Source: Bin5 sp963662575 (GTDB lineage Bacteria > Chloroflexota > Anaerolineae > Caldilineales > Caldilineaceae). From it: a stretch of DNA of 64,000 nucleotides. The position numbers and the translations under genes are program-made. Below, piece after piece: positions 54,929-64,000 of this stretch; positions within the stretch are counted from its first letter, which is position 1; every line of letters starts with the position of its first letter. The notes under the pieces were generated by a model that worked only from the letters and a program-made list of their open reading frames with translations, was not told the DNA's origin and did no database searches. Where the stretch lies: positions 1,550,001 through 1,614,000 of the forward strand of contig OY759723.1 in NCBI GenBank assembly GCA_963662575.1. The letters run 5' to 3'.

Positions 54929-56107
54929 ATGATACCTGCAGATATTTCGCTTTTCAGATCGACTCGGCGCATGCAACGGGCAGCAGTAGCAACACTGCTA
55001 CTGTTCGTGCTGTCTCTGCTCTTGTTGCCTAAGCCGGCAATCGCAGCGCCCCTGCAGCGCCCCAACGCCGACCAGGTATACGTCCACGTCGTCCGAGAGG
55101 GCGAAACACTCGCCACCATCGCGGCCTCTTACGGCATTTCAGTCCAGGACCTGAGAACTTCCAACAACCTCATCAACCGGGCACAACTGGTGAGCTGCTC
55201 GCCCAATAACGACAGTACCCAGGCGCGCGGTACGGTACGGCTGAATGGTCAGCCGGCCAATGGGCTTCGGGTGGTCTTCAGCTGGCGGCCCGACGGGCAG
55301 GTAGTGGCCAGGGCGATTTCCGGCGCGGGAGGCCAGGATGGAGGCCACTTCTCCCACATCCTGCTGGCGTCAGGTCCCCGTGAGGGGAACTGGTGGTTCT
55401 GGGTCGAAAACGATGCCGGCAACCGCATTTCGGAAATGGCCTACGTCCACACCGACAGACTTCCTCATGAGGGTATGTGCCAGCGAGCAGTGCTCGATTT
55501 CGACATCAGTAGTCTGGATTTCACTTACATTGGACGGAGGCTGCATATTCCCGCGACGGCACAGCTTCCCGTGCCCGTGGCGTCACAACCGGTGGTCACA
55601 GCGCCCCAGAAGCGTCCAAGCGCCCCCAAAGTCTACGGCCACATCGTCCAGCACGGTGAATCACTTGCCAGCATTGCAGCCTCTTATGACATTTCAGTCC
55701 AGGAACTGAGAGAACTCAACAGCCTCGCCAACCGCGCCGAACTGGTGCGCTGCGACCCGAACGGCATCAACACCCAGGTGCGCGGTACAGTGCGGCGGAA
55801 TGGCGTGCCGGTCGACGACTATCGCGTCGTCTTCAGTTGGCAGCCGGATGGGGAGGTGGTGGCCAGGAGAAACTCTGGCGGAGGAGGCCAGTTCACCCAC
55901 ATTCTTCACGGCGCCGGCCCGCGCGAAGGTAACTGGTGGTTCTGGATTGAAAACGAGGACGAACAGCGCATTTCGGAAATGGGGCACGTCCACACGCACG
56001 AGGGCTCCGATGCCGGCAACTGCCAGTGGGCCGTGATCGATTTTGACATCCAGAATCCGGATCTGATTTACATCGGGCGCAGGCTGAATATTCCGGTTTC
56101 TGGGTAA
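54929..56107 (+). CDS. Secreted protein with two LysM motifs, each split by an inserted domain
   Basis: 392 residues. Signal peptide (residues 1-40, ending AIAA). Residues 50-84 read as the first part of a LysM peptidoglycan-binding motif (VHVVREGETLATIAASYGISVQDLRTSNNLINR). The usual LysM ending appears only at 198-208 (TYIGRRLHIP), after a ~112-residue insert with C90 and C184, GTVRLNGQPANGLRVVFSW and PREGNWWFWVEN. The whole arrangement is repeated at 236-269, 270-378 (C275, C365) and 379-390 (IYIGRRLNIP). The insert resembles a beta-sandwich of the Ig/CNA-B sort. Expected location: cell wall. GAGGAGG precedes the start. Function unknown. Confidence 0.85.
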   Translation: MIPADISLFRSTRRMQRAAVATLLLFVLSLLLLPKPAIAAPLQRPNADQVYVHVVREGETLATIAASYGISVQDLRTSNNLINRAQLVSCSPNNDSTQARGTVRLNGQPANGLRVVFSWRPDGQVVARAISGAGGQDGGHFSHILLASGPREGNWWFWVENDAGNRISEMAYVHTDRLPHEGMCQRAVLDFDISSLDFTYIGRRLHIPATAQLPVPVASQPVVTAPQKRPSAPKVYGHIVQHGESLASIAASYDISVQELRELNSLANRAELVRCDPNGINTQVRGTVRRNGVPVDDYRVVFSWQPDGEVVARRNSGGGGQFTHILHGAGPREGNWWFWIENEDEQRISEMGHVHTHEGSDAGNCQWAVIDFDIQNPDLIYIGRRLNIPVSG

Positions 56108-56449
56108 GCCAGACGCTGACCGGCAGGCGGCAGCACTGCCGGACCTGGCAAGTAGTGTTCGAGCGTGTGTCCTGAATCTGGCGTGATACCAGCAGGAGTC
56201 GTTGCGCCCACACGTCTGTCTTCACCAGGATTCCTGGGATCAGGTGATGAACAGGGCTGCAATCCGCCCGCGGTGAGCCCCAACCGCGGGCGGGAGCCAG
56301 TCATTCCCTTGCTCCCCGCCCCCATTAGCCACGCACGCGCTCCGTCGTTTCCCTCTGCTCTCCTTGTCGATGTATGATTCTGTCCTGGCCACCGTCCGAT
56401 AGGTCACCGGCAACAAAATCTCACAGTCTGCGTACAAAGATGTAATAGA
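56108..56449. other. Gap with a strong hairpin
   Basis: 342 bp. A perfect 11-bp stem CCGCCCGCGGT/ACCGCGGGCGG lies at 56264-56293, about 155 bases after the LysM-like gene, without a T run. It may stop or stabilise its transcript. No gene. Confidence 0.6.
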
Positions 56450-56647
56450 TCAAATGCCCATGACCATCTGCAACCAGCCTCGCGGCTCCGGTTGCCGGCG
56501 GTTGAGCATCCGACTGAATTGGTCGTGACCGGTCGCCTCGTCCACCAACGCCGACACTCTTGTCGCCACTGTCGCCACTTTCACCAGTGGCACCGAAAAT
56601 GAACTCGGCAGAAAGTTCGCATTTTGGTCAAAGAGCCTGAACTTCAT
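56450..56647 (-). CDS. Small hypothetical protein (65 residues)
   Basis: Starts MKFRLFDQNANFLPSSFSVP at the ATG at 56647, preceded by a perfect AGGAGGT five bases upstream, which is the best ribosome binding site in this region. The central LVKVATVATRVSALVDEA is amphipathic and the C-terminus is basic (FSRMLNRRQPEPRGWLQMV). No family recognised. It is divergent from the AIM24-type gene, with 73 bp between the starts. The longer frame to 56767 is not needed. Confidence 0.6.
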   Translation of the reverse strand: MKFRLFDQNANFLPSSFSVPLVKVATVATRVSALVDEATGHDQFSRMLNRRQPEPRGWLQMVMGI

Positions 56648-56720
56648 GTCGCACCTCCTGACCTTGTTCCACGCAACTCGCCAACTACTGCCCAACGCCA
56701 ATTGATTAGGAGTAAAAGAA

Positions 56721-57458
56721 ATGCAGTATCGAATCGAAGGCACTACCCTGCCGGTCGTCACAGTCACCCTTACCCCCGGCCAGCGTATCTACTCATCCTC
56801 CGGCGGCATGAGCTGGATGACGGAGGCCGTGGAGATGGAGACCAATACCGGCGGCGGTTTGGGCAGGATGGTCAAACGCGCGCTCTCCGGCGAATCCCTC
56901 TTTATTGTTGACTACTACGTCGACAGGGGCGAGGGCGAGGTCGCCTTTTCAGCCGAGTTCCCCGGCAAGATCCTCGATCTTGACCTCGCTGACGGACAGT
57001 CGGTGATCGTGCAGAAAGACGCCTTCATGTGCGCCGACAAAGGCGTCGATCTGGACATGCACTTCCGCAAGCGGCTCGGCGCGGGCCTGTTCGGCGGCGA
57101 AGGCTTCATTATGCAGCGGCTGACCGGCCCCGGCAGAGCCTTCGTCAACTTTGACGGCGAGATCCTGGTCAAGGACCTCCAGCCGGGTGAACTGCTGCGG
57201 GTGGACACCGGCCATGTTGCCATGATCGATCCCACCGTCGATTTCGACGTCGAGATCGTGCGCGGCTTCAAAAACATTCTGCTCGGCGGCGAGGGTCTTT
57301 TCCTCGCGACGCTGCGGGGGCCGGGCAAGGCCTACTTGCAGACCATGCCCATGGACAAACTGGCGCAGAAGATCGCCCAATACATGCCCCAGGTCGGCGG
57401 CAAAGGACAGAGCGGCGGCGGCAACGTCGATCTGGGTCAGCTGTTCGGCGGGCGCTAG
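56721..57458 (+). CDS. AIM24/TIGR00266-family protein
   Basis: 245 residues, beta-rich. Matches the conserved plan: Tyr-rich start MQYRIEGTTLPVVTVTLTPGQ, SGGMSWMTEAVEMETNTGGG, SLFIVDYYVD, FMCADKGVDLDM, GLFGGEGFIMQRLTGPGRAFVNFDGEILVKDLQPGE, ending with FKNILLGGEGLFLATLRGPGKAYLQTMP and a Gly-rich tail. The family is widespread and its molecular role in bacteria is unknown; the mitochondrial relative AIM24 affects inner-membrane organisation. TTAGGAG precedes the start. Not linked to neighbours. Confidence 0.92.
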   Translation: MQYRIEGTTLPVVTVTLTPGQRIYSSSGGMSWMTEAVEMETNTGGGLGRMVKRALSGESLFIVDYYVDRGEGEVAFSAEFPGKILDLDLADGQSVIVQKDAFMCADKGVDLDMHFRKRLGAGLFGGEGFIMQRLTGPGRAFVNFDGEILVKDLQPGELLRVDTGHVAMIDPTVDFDVEIVRGFKNILLGGEGLFLATLRGPGKAYLQTMPMDKLAQKIAQYMPQVGGKGQSGGGNVDLGQLFGGR

Positions 57459-57750
57459 TCGGTTCCCGCTCGAGTCGTCACTTTGTATAAACCACGCGCG
57501 CAAGAGAGGAGCAATCGTGAGTTGAATTCCAATTGGGCCCTGGCGTGCCCAGCGCAAACATCACGATTGCAAAAGTGGGGATTGGTTTCTCATCTCCTAT
57601 AATGGCCAGAATCCCCGGGATCTGGTCGGGCAGGCAAACGGTGGTATCCAAGGGTCCTCCCACACCCGACAATAACCCCGCAAAGGCGGTGAGCCGAGGA
57701 CGAATTAACTCATACGCATTGCCAAGGATAGTGACTTTTTTCGTTAGCTA
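57459..57750. other. Gap without recognised signals
   Basis: 292 bp between convergent genes (AIM24-type plus, kinase minus). No gene or terminator with a clear stem and T run seen. Confidence 0.55.
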
Positions 57751-60118
57751 TCATTCCCCCTTAGGCATGCGGTAGCCGACGCGCGGCTCATTTAAGATGT
57801 AGGTGGGGTTGCTGGCATCGTCCCCCAGCTTTCGACGCAGCCTCCCGACGATATTGCGCACCGGCCCGGAGCCGCCGGTTTTGTCCAGGCCCCACACCCG
57901 CTGAAGTAGCTGGAAGTTGGTCAGCACGCGATCTGCGTTCACCGAAAGCTCGACCAACATCCGGTACTCGATGTTCGTGAGTTCAACCGGACGCCCGGCG
58001 ATGGTCGTTCGGCGTTGAGCGTAGTCGATAATCAGCTCTCCCAGCAAGTAGGGTTCTGAAGGATCGACCAGTTCGGGCGAGGCCCGCCTGCGTAGGGCCG
58101 CCCTGATCCTGGCGACCAGTTCTGTGGTAGAGAAGGGCTTGACAATGTAGTCTGCGGCTCCCATGTCGAAAGCCCTGGCTACCACCTCGTCCTGACCGTA
58201 CACCGACAGGAAGATGACCGGCACGTCCGCCATCATCCGGATTTCCTTCATCAACTCGATGCCGTCGTTGCCCGGCAGTACCATGTCGAGCAGGATCAGA
58301 TGAGGCTCAGTTTCCTCAATCAGGCGGAAGACATCCTCTGGGTCGGCGGTTATGATGGGCGTGTGGCCCGCTTTGGAGAGTGCCTCCCGTACATACTTGA
58401 GCGTCTGGGGGTCGTCGTCCACACAAAGGATGCGTGGACGCCTCCGCTCCGACCGCTTGGGGCGGTCGAAGGTCCGGGCAGGTCCTGTCACATCCTCCCC
58501 GACCGCCGGGATGGTGAAGGTAAACCGGCTGCCCCGGCCCGGCCCGTCGCTCTCGGCCCAGATGCGGCCTCCGTGGGCTTCAACTACTCCCTTGCAGATA
58601 GCGAGGCCCAGGCCGGAATCTCTCATCTCCCGGCCCCGTACCTCACTTTCGAGTCGTGAGAACTTGCGGAACAGGCGCAGTATCTGCTCTGCTGTCAGTC
58701 CCTCACCGTCGTCGGAGACGGAGACCGCCACGTGGACGCCCTTCCGCGCCGCCGCAATCCAGATAGCCGACGACTGGCGGGAATGCCTGGCCGCGTTGGA
58801 CACCAGATTGTTTAAGACCTGGACGACGCGCCGCCGATCAGCCATGATCAGCGGCAGGTCCGGCGGGATGTCAATGCGCAGGGTGTTACGGCCCCCTCCG
58901 TTTAGAAACCTGCTCTTTGCCGCGTCCACAAGGGCCACAACCTCAGACGGTTCGGGATCCACCGGCAACGTGCCTGTCTCGATGTGCGCCACGTCCAGCA
59001 GATCGCCGATCAGGTGGCGCATGTTGTCGGTCTGGTCTCGGATGATGCGGTGGAACTGCACTATCTCTGCCGGGTCCAGCTCGGAGGCAGCTTCCAGCAG
59101 TGTGTCTACCGAGCCCTTAATGGTGCTCAGCGGCGTCCTCAACTCGTGGCTCACCATGCCCAGGAACTCGGCGCGCAGCCGGCCCAGTTCCTCTAAGGGC
59201 GTCATGTCCTGCAGGGTCACGATCACGGACTCGATCTCGCCCTCCTCCGAACGGATGGGAGTGGCGTTGACCAAGGTGGTTATCGATCGGCCGTCGGCGG
59301 TCTGCAAGACGATCTCCTCTGCCCGAACGGTCTCGCTACTTTGCAGTACCTGTGCCAAGGGGAACTCCGCCAGGGAGATCTCCCGTCCGTCGGCCCATCG
59401 TGCGGTCAGATCGTCCAGAAGCGCCTCACTCTTACGACCCGGCTCATGCAACGCCTCTGTGATCCGCCTGGCTTTCCTGGTTGACCCACATCGGAACACC
59501 CGTCTTCGTGTCGAAGACAATGACGCCCACGGGAGCGGTATTTGCAAGGCCCACAAGGTTTTCCTTGGCACGCTGTTCGTCCCGGTATCTGCGAGCGTTG
59601 GCGATGACCAGCGCAGCCTGGGAGGCGAACATGACCATGGTCTCCTCGTCTTCCTGGGAGAACTCCCTTCCGTCTTCTTTGTCGGCGAGATAAATGTTGG
59701 CGACGGTCTCGTCCCGGTGTAGAACCGGCGTCGCCATGAAGGAGAGCACCGGCGACACCGACATGGGCAAAGAGAAATGCGGCAAACCCAGCGAGCGGAC
59801 GTAACTGTAGAAGTCCCGTAGCCGCACTGGTGGTCCCGAGCTCGTCCTAATGCCTTCGATCGCGTCCATTTCCCACAGCTGTCGGCTCTCGTCAGCCGTC
59901 ATCCCTGAGCTCAGGTAGTCCTTTATCTGTCCCGAACTGTCAAAGACGATGATAACGCCGTATCGGGAGCCAGTTAGTGACCTGGTGCTGTCCAGAACCC
60001 CCTGCAACACTGTCTCGAAATCGAGGCTTTCGTTGATGCGAAGGCTGGCCTCGTTCAGCTTGGAGAGGCGGTTCCGCAGATCTGTTATCTCCCGGTCAAG
60101 CTCTTCTCTGCTCTTCAT
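57751..60118 (-). pseudogene. Hybrid kinase-regulator (GAF-PAS-HisKA-HATPase-receiver-winged helix), frameshifted
   Basis: Same architecture and ~790-residue length as the 15583-17961 protein, but read in two frames. 60118 to ~59475 gives GAF and the start of PAS (to VFDTKTGVPMWVNQE). From there to 57751 another frame gives the rest: ARRITEALHEPGRKS, HisKA (FLGMVSHELRTPL), HATPase (DDGEGL), receiver (LLDMVLPGNDG; DYIVKPF) and winged helix (PRVGYRMPKGE). One extra T in the TTT run at 59473-59475 explains the break; without it the junction reads NQEARRI, like NREARRI in the paralogue. All catalytic residues are otherwise intact, so the frameshift is either recent or a sequencing error. Confidence 0.88.
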
Positions 60119-60305
60119 GTTCCTAACCTCTTTTCAGTATGGACGCCCCGCGAGACTCTTCGTCCCGCACCCACTGCACGTGGGAGAGGTCTGAGGGTGC
60201 CCGGCCCTACGATAGCACGCGAATGGCAAAATTAAACATAAATTTAGCACAAAGCGGCCCGTTTTTCACGCTCGTTTAAACACTTATGGTGTATCTTTGA
60301 AACGA

Positions 60306-60350
60306 CAAAAAGTCCCGACCGCAGGCAGAATGATTCGCGAGAAGGTCGGG
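60306..60350 (-). terminator. Possible intrinsic terminator
   Basis: Stem CCCGACC/GGTCGGG (60314-60320 with 60344-60350), 23-base loop, followed on the minus strand by ACTTTTTG. It lies upstream of the kinase start, so it would shield that gene from read-through. Confidence 0.4.
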
Positions 60351-60534
60351 CGGTCAGTGCTACATACGTACAAGCAAGCTTGCCAATGTCATTGTAATCG
60401 CCACTCGGATCTTCCCGTCCTTACATCCTTACCGCAACTTCCCCAATAGAGCGGTAATGGCGTTAAGTTGCGATAGAGGGTAGCCGAACGCAGCGCTAAA
60501 CAGCGCCCGGTCTGATCACGAAGGTGAAGCTTTC

Positions 60535-60795
60535 GTGACCAACCATGATTCCAAATCCAACTCTCTGGTTCGTCAATCGAAAAGGTCGCACGGTGAGGAC
60601 GCGAGGCCCCGGCTTGCGGTCCTGTTTCTGGCGCTGGCCACTGTCAGCCTATTCACAGTGGGCGCTACTCTTTCCGGCCGGGACGTTCCCATTCACCACC
60701 ACAACGTATTGTGCTACTGGAAGTCGTCTACCTCTGATTTCAATCCAGGGCAGCTTGGCTGGGTAGCTGACTGGAACTTCCATCCCAGGCATTAA
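60535..60795 (+). CDS. Doubtful small membrane or secreted protein (86 residues)
   Basis: GTG start with AAGGTGAAG upstream. One hydrophobic helix (LAVLFLALATVSLFTVGATL) after a basic N-terminal tail would act as signal anchor; the remaining 40 residues (IHHHNVLCYWKSSTSDFNPGQLGWVADWNFHPRH) match nothing I know. Could be the truncated start of a lost secreted protein. Confidence 0.3.
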   Translation: MTNHDSKSNSLVRQSKRSHGEDARPRLAVLFLALATVSLFTVGATLSGRDVPIHHHNVLCYWKSSTSDFNPGQLGWVADWNFHPRH

Positions 60796-61366
60796 AGGAA
60801 ACCAATCTGAACAAATGTAAGTTCAATATGAAACCAAGACTTTTCACGCGGCTTGCATCGTGGGAGTGTGGGCCTCTCGCCCGCAGTCCCGTCATTTTCA
60901 AACCCCTGGTCTCATTTGGGATTTACATCTGACGCCTCGGTTTACCTTCTCTATCACTGTCACTGCGGTTGTCGAATAAGTTGCTATTCCGATGGCTGTT
61001 CAGGCTTTCTGCATTGCAAGTACGCTATCCAGGATTCCCGAGAGGGGAACTGCTCGACGGCTCTGATCGGCTCCACTCTCTACCTAATATCGCCACCACC
61101 GCTGCCAATCCCGATCCTGCAAGCTGGCTAAAACGCCTATGTCGATTTCAACAGCCATGAGCAACCGTATCAGAGTCTCAACTATCGCTCGCCGGCGGCA
61201 GAACGACCGTTGACCAGCAGAGCCGGCCGCATTCGTCTGAATGCACCTTATTTTCTCTTTTCGTGGTCAAGCGATTGGGGCCCAACCATAGTGTCCCACA
61301 GGCATTCAAGCATGGATGTCGCTAAGGTATGTGAGCCCCTGTTAAATCATTAAGGAGGAACTGAAG

Positions 61367-61915
61367 ATGGCGGAAAAAAATATGACAACCGGTCTGCGGT
61401 GGATGCTGACTGTACGCGGCATCGTGCTTCTTGTTTTGGGCATAATTATGCTCATGTTTGGACGCGGGGTTACGCTGCTGGCGTTGATTCAGGTTATGGG
61501 TGCTTACTGGATTGTTGGCGGGTCCTTTGATCTGTTTGAGGGTGTCGTGGGTCGGTCGGAGCGATCACGGATCTGGGCAATCATTGGCGCACTGTTCAGC
61601 ATGGCTGCCGGGGTTTTCGTCATCGGGCACCCGATCATCAGCGGATTGATAGCGAGTACCTATCTGATTTATTTCATGGGGATTGCCGCGGTTGTTGCTG
61701 GTGTGGCGCAGATAATGGCGGGGCAAGGTGGGAAGCGGTCACTTGGCGGTTTTGTGCTGGGGATTTTCTCCATCATTTTTGGCATGATCGTAGTTTTCAA
61801 TCCGCTGATGACGCAGGCTGTGATCCTTCTTGTACTGCCTTTCTGGGCAGTTATCACAGGTGTTGCAACTCTCCTATCGGCCTTCAGGATGCGCCAAGTG
61901 GAGCAGGCGAATTGA
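61367..61915 (+). CDS. HdeD-like (DUF308) membrane protein
   Basis: 182 residues, almost entirely six hydrophobic helices in three pairs, the hallmark of the DUF308/HdeD family: GIVLLVLGIIMLMFGRGVTLLAL, YWIVGGSFDLFEGV, FSMAAGVFVIGHPIISGLIAS, GIAAVVAGVAQIMAG, VLGIFSIIFGMIVVFNPLM and a last helix before SAFRMRQVEQ. TAAGGAGG precedes the ATG by eight bases. E. coli HdeD contributes to acid resistance; the role here is not known. Codon use is less GC-rich (many GTT/CTT) than most neighbours. Confidence 0.88.
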   Translation: MAEKNMTTGLRWMLTVRGIVLLVLGIIMLMFGRGVTLLALIQVMGAYWIVGGSFDLFEGVVGRSERSRIWAIIGALFSMAAGVFVIGHPIISGLIASTYLIYFMGIAAVVAGVAQIMAGQGGKRSLGGFVLGIFSIIFGMIVVFNPLMTQAVILLVLPFWAVITGVATLLSAFRMRQVEQAN

Positions 61916-62306
61916 GATTGACCGGGGACCAGGGGGCAGTCGAAATGTATCCAGAGCCCTTTTTCCCTCGTCCCCCTGTGGAGAACGCAAGCGGCTCGAC
62001 ACCGGCCTGTTCAGAGGGCGCTGAGGACCCGAAGGACAGAGTGGCGGCGTGGTCTTCTCTTGAAATTGTTTCGAGGAGATCTATTGGGAAGCGGGAATGT
62101 CCGGCGATAACAGCGTCAGACCGGAATCTGGATAAGTGGTTCGATGGTGTTGGTGTCGGTCCTGGTTCGGGTAGGGTCCATTGGGCCGCTATCGGCCATT
62201 TTCATGCGGCTGTCTCAACGTTGGCCAGTATCAACCATTCGACGGTCGTTCGAACCCAGGAGTGAGGCCGTGCCGTTTAATCACTCCTCACTCCCTGCCC
62301 CTCCCC
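61916..62306. other. Gap with a hairpin
   Basis: 391 bp. AGGAGTGA/TCACTCCT (62258-62265 with 62281-62288) forms a hairpin of the same family as 48840-48870. The overlapping frame 61912-62265 starts with TTG, has no ribosome binding site and resembles nothing, so it was not called. Confidence 0.6.
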
Positions 62307-63050
62307 TCAATTCCCGCTATACAAATTATCGTGGAGCGCGTTGGCATAGCGGTCTATATTGCGCTCGCGGCGTCGCCCGCCGCTTTCATCAAGCATACGG
62401 TTGCGGGGCGCCTGCGCCTGCGAGCCGGGAACCTGTGTCGCGCCCACGCCCGGTACATCCACCCGGTAGGAAGCAGGTGCATCAGCCTGCCGCAGCTTGA
62501 GAATGCTGTCAGCCAGCGCCGCGCCGGCCTCCTCCCGCTGCTTCAACGCAGTGCTGCCAATCAGATTCTTCACCTGGGTGATTATCCCGAGCAGGTCGTG
62601 CGTCGGTTTGGTGCCCGCCCCTATCATCAAACCCGTGACCAGAATGTCCCACAGATCCGGAACCTGGTCCAGAAAGCCGGGCAGCGTCTGGTTGAGATAG
62701 CTCATCAAACGCATACCGCTGTAGTTGGAGATCACGATGCCAAGAAAGATACCCGCCAGCAGGCTGGTGCTGCGTTTGAAAGCGATATAGCCGGGCGACT
62801 TGAGATCACTGGGCCGCCAGCCCAAAAAGCGCAAAGCGCCCCATTCAAGATAGTGCCAGCCCAGTTCCATCAAGCGCTCAATCCCGGCTGCTGCCCCCAA
62901 AAGCGGAACCATCGCCGGCACGACGGTTGTTATCTCCGTCCCTACCGTCTGCTCCAGCCCTGCCGCCAGCGTCAACTTCGGCAACGCGCCCGCCAGAAAC
63001 AAACCGCCCCCGACACTCCAACCCAACCGTCGTATCATTCTCATCCGCAT
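62307..63050 (-). CDS. Unknown protein with about four membrane helices
   Basis: 247 residues from the ATG at 63050, which follows AGGAGAGACAGGT. An N-terminal helix (LGWSVGGGLFLAGALPKLTLAA, perhaps a cleaved signal) is followed by hydrophobic segments around TTVVPAMVPLLGAAAGIERL, STSLLAGIFLGIVISNYSGM and WDILVTGLMIGAGTKPTHDLLGI. The C-terminal ~80 residues are charged and soluble (QVPGSQAQAPRNRMLDESGGRRRERNIDRYANALHDN). The GAGTKPTHDLL loop suggests a channel- or holin-like small membrane protein, but no family is assigned. 85 bp downstream of the aminopeptidase gene on the same strand. Confidence 0.7.
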   Translation of the reverse strand: MRMRMIRRLGWSVGGGLFLAGALPKLTLAAGLEQTVGTEITTVVPAMVPLLGAAAGIERLMELGWHYLEWGALRFLGWRPSDLKSPGYIAFKRSTSLLAGIFLGIVISNYSGMRLMSYLNQTLPGFLDQVPDLWDILVTGLMIGAGTKPTHDLLGIITQVKNLIGSTALKQREEAGAALADSILKLRQADAPASYRVDVPGVGATQVPGSQAQAPRNRMLDESGGRRRERNIDRYANALHDNLYSGN

Positions 63051-63135
63051 ACCTGTCTCTCCTACCACTGTCTAATTCTTCGTAGCCGGCTTCTGCTTCC
63101 TCTTGGTCGCTCGCCCGGCTGCCTGCAACCGAAAA

Positions 63136-63999
63136 TCACGCGCTGGCCGCGTACCGTTCTGCCAGTTCAACCAGCAGCCGCACGCCGTATCCCGTAGCGC
63201 CTTTCGGCGTCTCCGCATTGATCCGGCTGTCGGCCAGCACCATATTGGCAATATCCAGATGGGCCCAGGGGTAGCCTTCTGTAAAGTGTTCGATAAACTT
63301 GGCGCTGCTGCTGACGCCGGCGCGCCCGGCGCTGTTCTTGACCTCAGCCATATCGCTCTTGATCGGCTTCTCGTACTCCACATCCATCGGGAACGGCCAC
63401 AAACGGTCTCCACTGTGGTCCGCCGCGGCCATCAGCGCCTCTTCCAGAGAACTGTCGTTGCTGAAAAGACCGGCGCGTATATGCATTCCCAGCGCCGTGC
63501 CGATCGCGCCCGTCAACGTCGCCAGATCGACAACCGCCGTGGGGTCGAAACGGGAGACGTACGCCAGCGCGTCCGCCAGAATCAGGCGTCCCTCCGCGTC
63601 CGTGCTGATGATCTCCGCCGTCTTGCCGGTCATGCCGGTGATGATATCGCCCGGCCGGAACGCCTTGCCGTCCGGCATATTCTCGACACAAGGCGCGATC
63701 CCGATCACCCGTCGCTGCACATCAAGGCGGCCAATCGCTTCCATCGCGCCGATCACCGCCGCCGCGCCCCCCATATCATCCTTCATCTCCCACATGCCGC
63801 CCGTGCGTTTGAGGCTGATACCGCCCGTGTCAAAGGTGATGCCCTTGCCAACAAAAATCAGCGGCGCCTCCGAACTGCCGGCCGGCGCGTGCTCCAGGAT
63901 GACAAACTGGGCTGGATTAACGCTGCCCTGGCTCACCGCCAGCAGAATACCCATGCCCTCTTCCTGCATCGCGGCCTCGTCCAGCACCGTGATCTTCAA
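63136..63999 (-). CDS. pepA: Leucyl aminopeptidase (M17), 3' part only
   Basis: Zinc/manganese-dependent aminopeptidase releasing N-terminal residues. The 287 codons visible cover the catalytic domain; the gene continues beyond the end of the window and its N-terminal domain is not seen. Metal-binding and active-site motifs: VGKGITFDTGGISLK (Lys, Asp), MKDDMGGAAAVIGAM (Asp), and STDAEGRLILADAL, where the usual NTDAEGR has Ser for Asn. C-terminal PWAHLDIANMVLAD...GATGYGVRLLVEL is normal. Hexameric cytosolic enzyme in known cases. Confidence 0.95.
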   Translation of the reverse strand: MKITVLDEAAMQEEGMGILLAVSQGSVNPAQFVILEHAPAGSSEAPLIFVGKGITFDTGGISLKRTGGMWEMKDDMGGAAAVIGAMEAIGRLDVQRRVIGIAPCVENMPDGKAFRPGDIITGMTGKTAEIISTDAEGRLILADALAYVSRFDPTAVVDLATLTGAIGTALGMHIRAGLFSNDSSLEEALMAAADHSGDRLWPFPMDVEYEKPIKSDMAEVKNSAGRAGVSSSAKFIEHFTEGYPWAHLDIANMVLADSRINAETPKGATGYGVRLLVELAERYAASA

Positions 64000-64000
64000 A

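Larger units (their letters stand above)
60119..61366. other. Long gap with little recognisable content
   Basis: 1.25 kb. Apart from a possible minus-strand terminator (60306-60350) and the doubtful small frame at 60535-60795, nothing was recognised. An open stretch from about 61128 to 61352 (plus; reads NAYVDFNSHEQPYQ, then AGRIRLNAPYFLFSWSSDWG) lacks a start codon and could be decayed coding sequence. Confidence 0.5.

Noticed and set aside
61912..62265. 117-codon frame overlapping the end of the HdeD-like gene
   Set aside because: TTG start, no ribosome binding site, no recognisable domain, and it covers a hairpin region.

Overview
The window is a 64 kb stretch of a GC-rich bacterial chromosome. 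It holds about 40 credible genes, two tRNA genes and many repeat-filled gaps, but no rRNA, phage, integrase, transposase or CRISPR array. The gene content suggests Chloroflexota, perhaps a Caldilineales-like member. It includes GAF/PAS kinases fused to a receiver and winged helix, several Gfo/Idh, PhyH and sulfatase genes, Uma2 endonucleases, a threonyl-tRNA synthetase without a TGS domain, and tRNA genes without encoded CCA. This placement is inference; no phylogenetic marker was compared.

Layout. 0-8 kb: carbamate kinase, then on the minus strand an OmpR-type two-component pair and a MacAB-like efflux set (adaptor, permease, ATPase). 8.8-18 kb: a TIM-barrel sugar isomerase, an SH3 membrane protein, a minus-strand catabolic trio (2-hydroxyacid dehydrogenase, TPP enzyme, Gfo/Idh dehydrogenase), and a kinase/receiver/winged-helix protein. 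18.7-28.7 kb: tRNA-Val, two lipoproteins made of tandem Cache-like modules (two and four copies) around an M20 peptidase and thrS, then infC-rpmI-rplT and an SpoU methyltransferase. 29-31 kb: a helix-hairpin-helix membrane protein, a DUF899 protein and tRNA-Lys.

31-39 kb: a minus-strand polysaccharide cluster (beta-propeller glycosidase, GH2, Cys-type sulfatase, PhyH dioxygenase) with scrambled remains of sugar ABC permeases. 39-45 kb: five minus-strand genes with restriction-endonuclease-like folds, namely three tandem paralogues carrying 2, 1 and 0 copies of a C-terminal module (the shortest has lost its catalytic residues) and two Uma2 proteins with long coiled-coil tails. 45.5-54.2 kb: a plus-strand alpha-galactoside locus (two permeases, binding protein, GH36, SDR, GH4, PhyH). 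54-64 kb: a secreted protein whose LysM motifs appear split by an inserted domain, a 65-residue small protein, an AIM24-type protein, a frameshifted second kinase/regulator, an HdeD-like membrane protein, an unknown membrane protein and the 3' part of a leucyl aminopeptidase.

The gaps are a mosaic of dispersed repeats: a GC-rich hairpin module (three copies), a ~52-bp tandem repeat, a short 'GCGAAGCGGTAGCGCAT' element that also sits inside coding sequence, and others. The most unusual points are the nuclease-fold cluster with its module ladder, the interrupted LysM domains, the Cache-repeat lipoproteins with a conserved leader and a duplication scar, and the one-protein two-component regulators.
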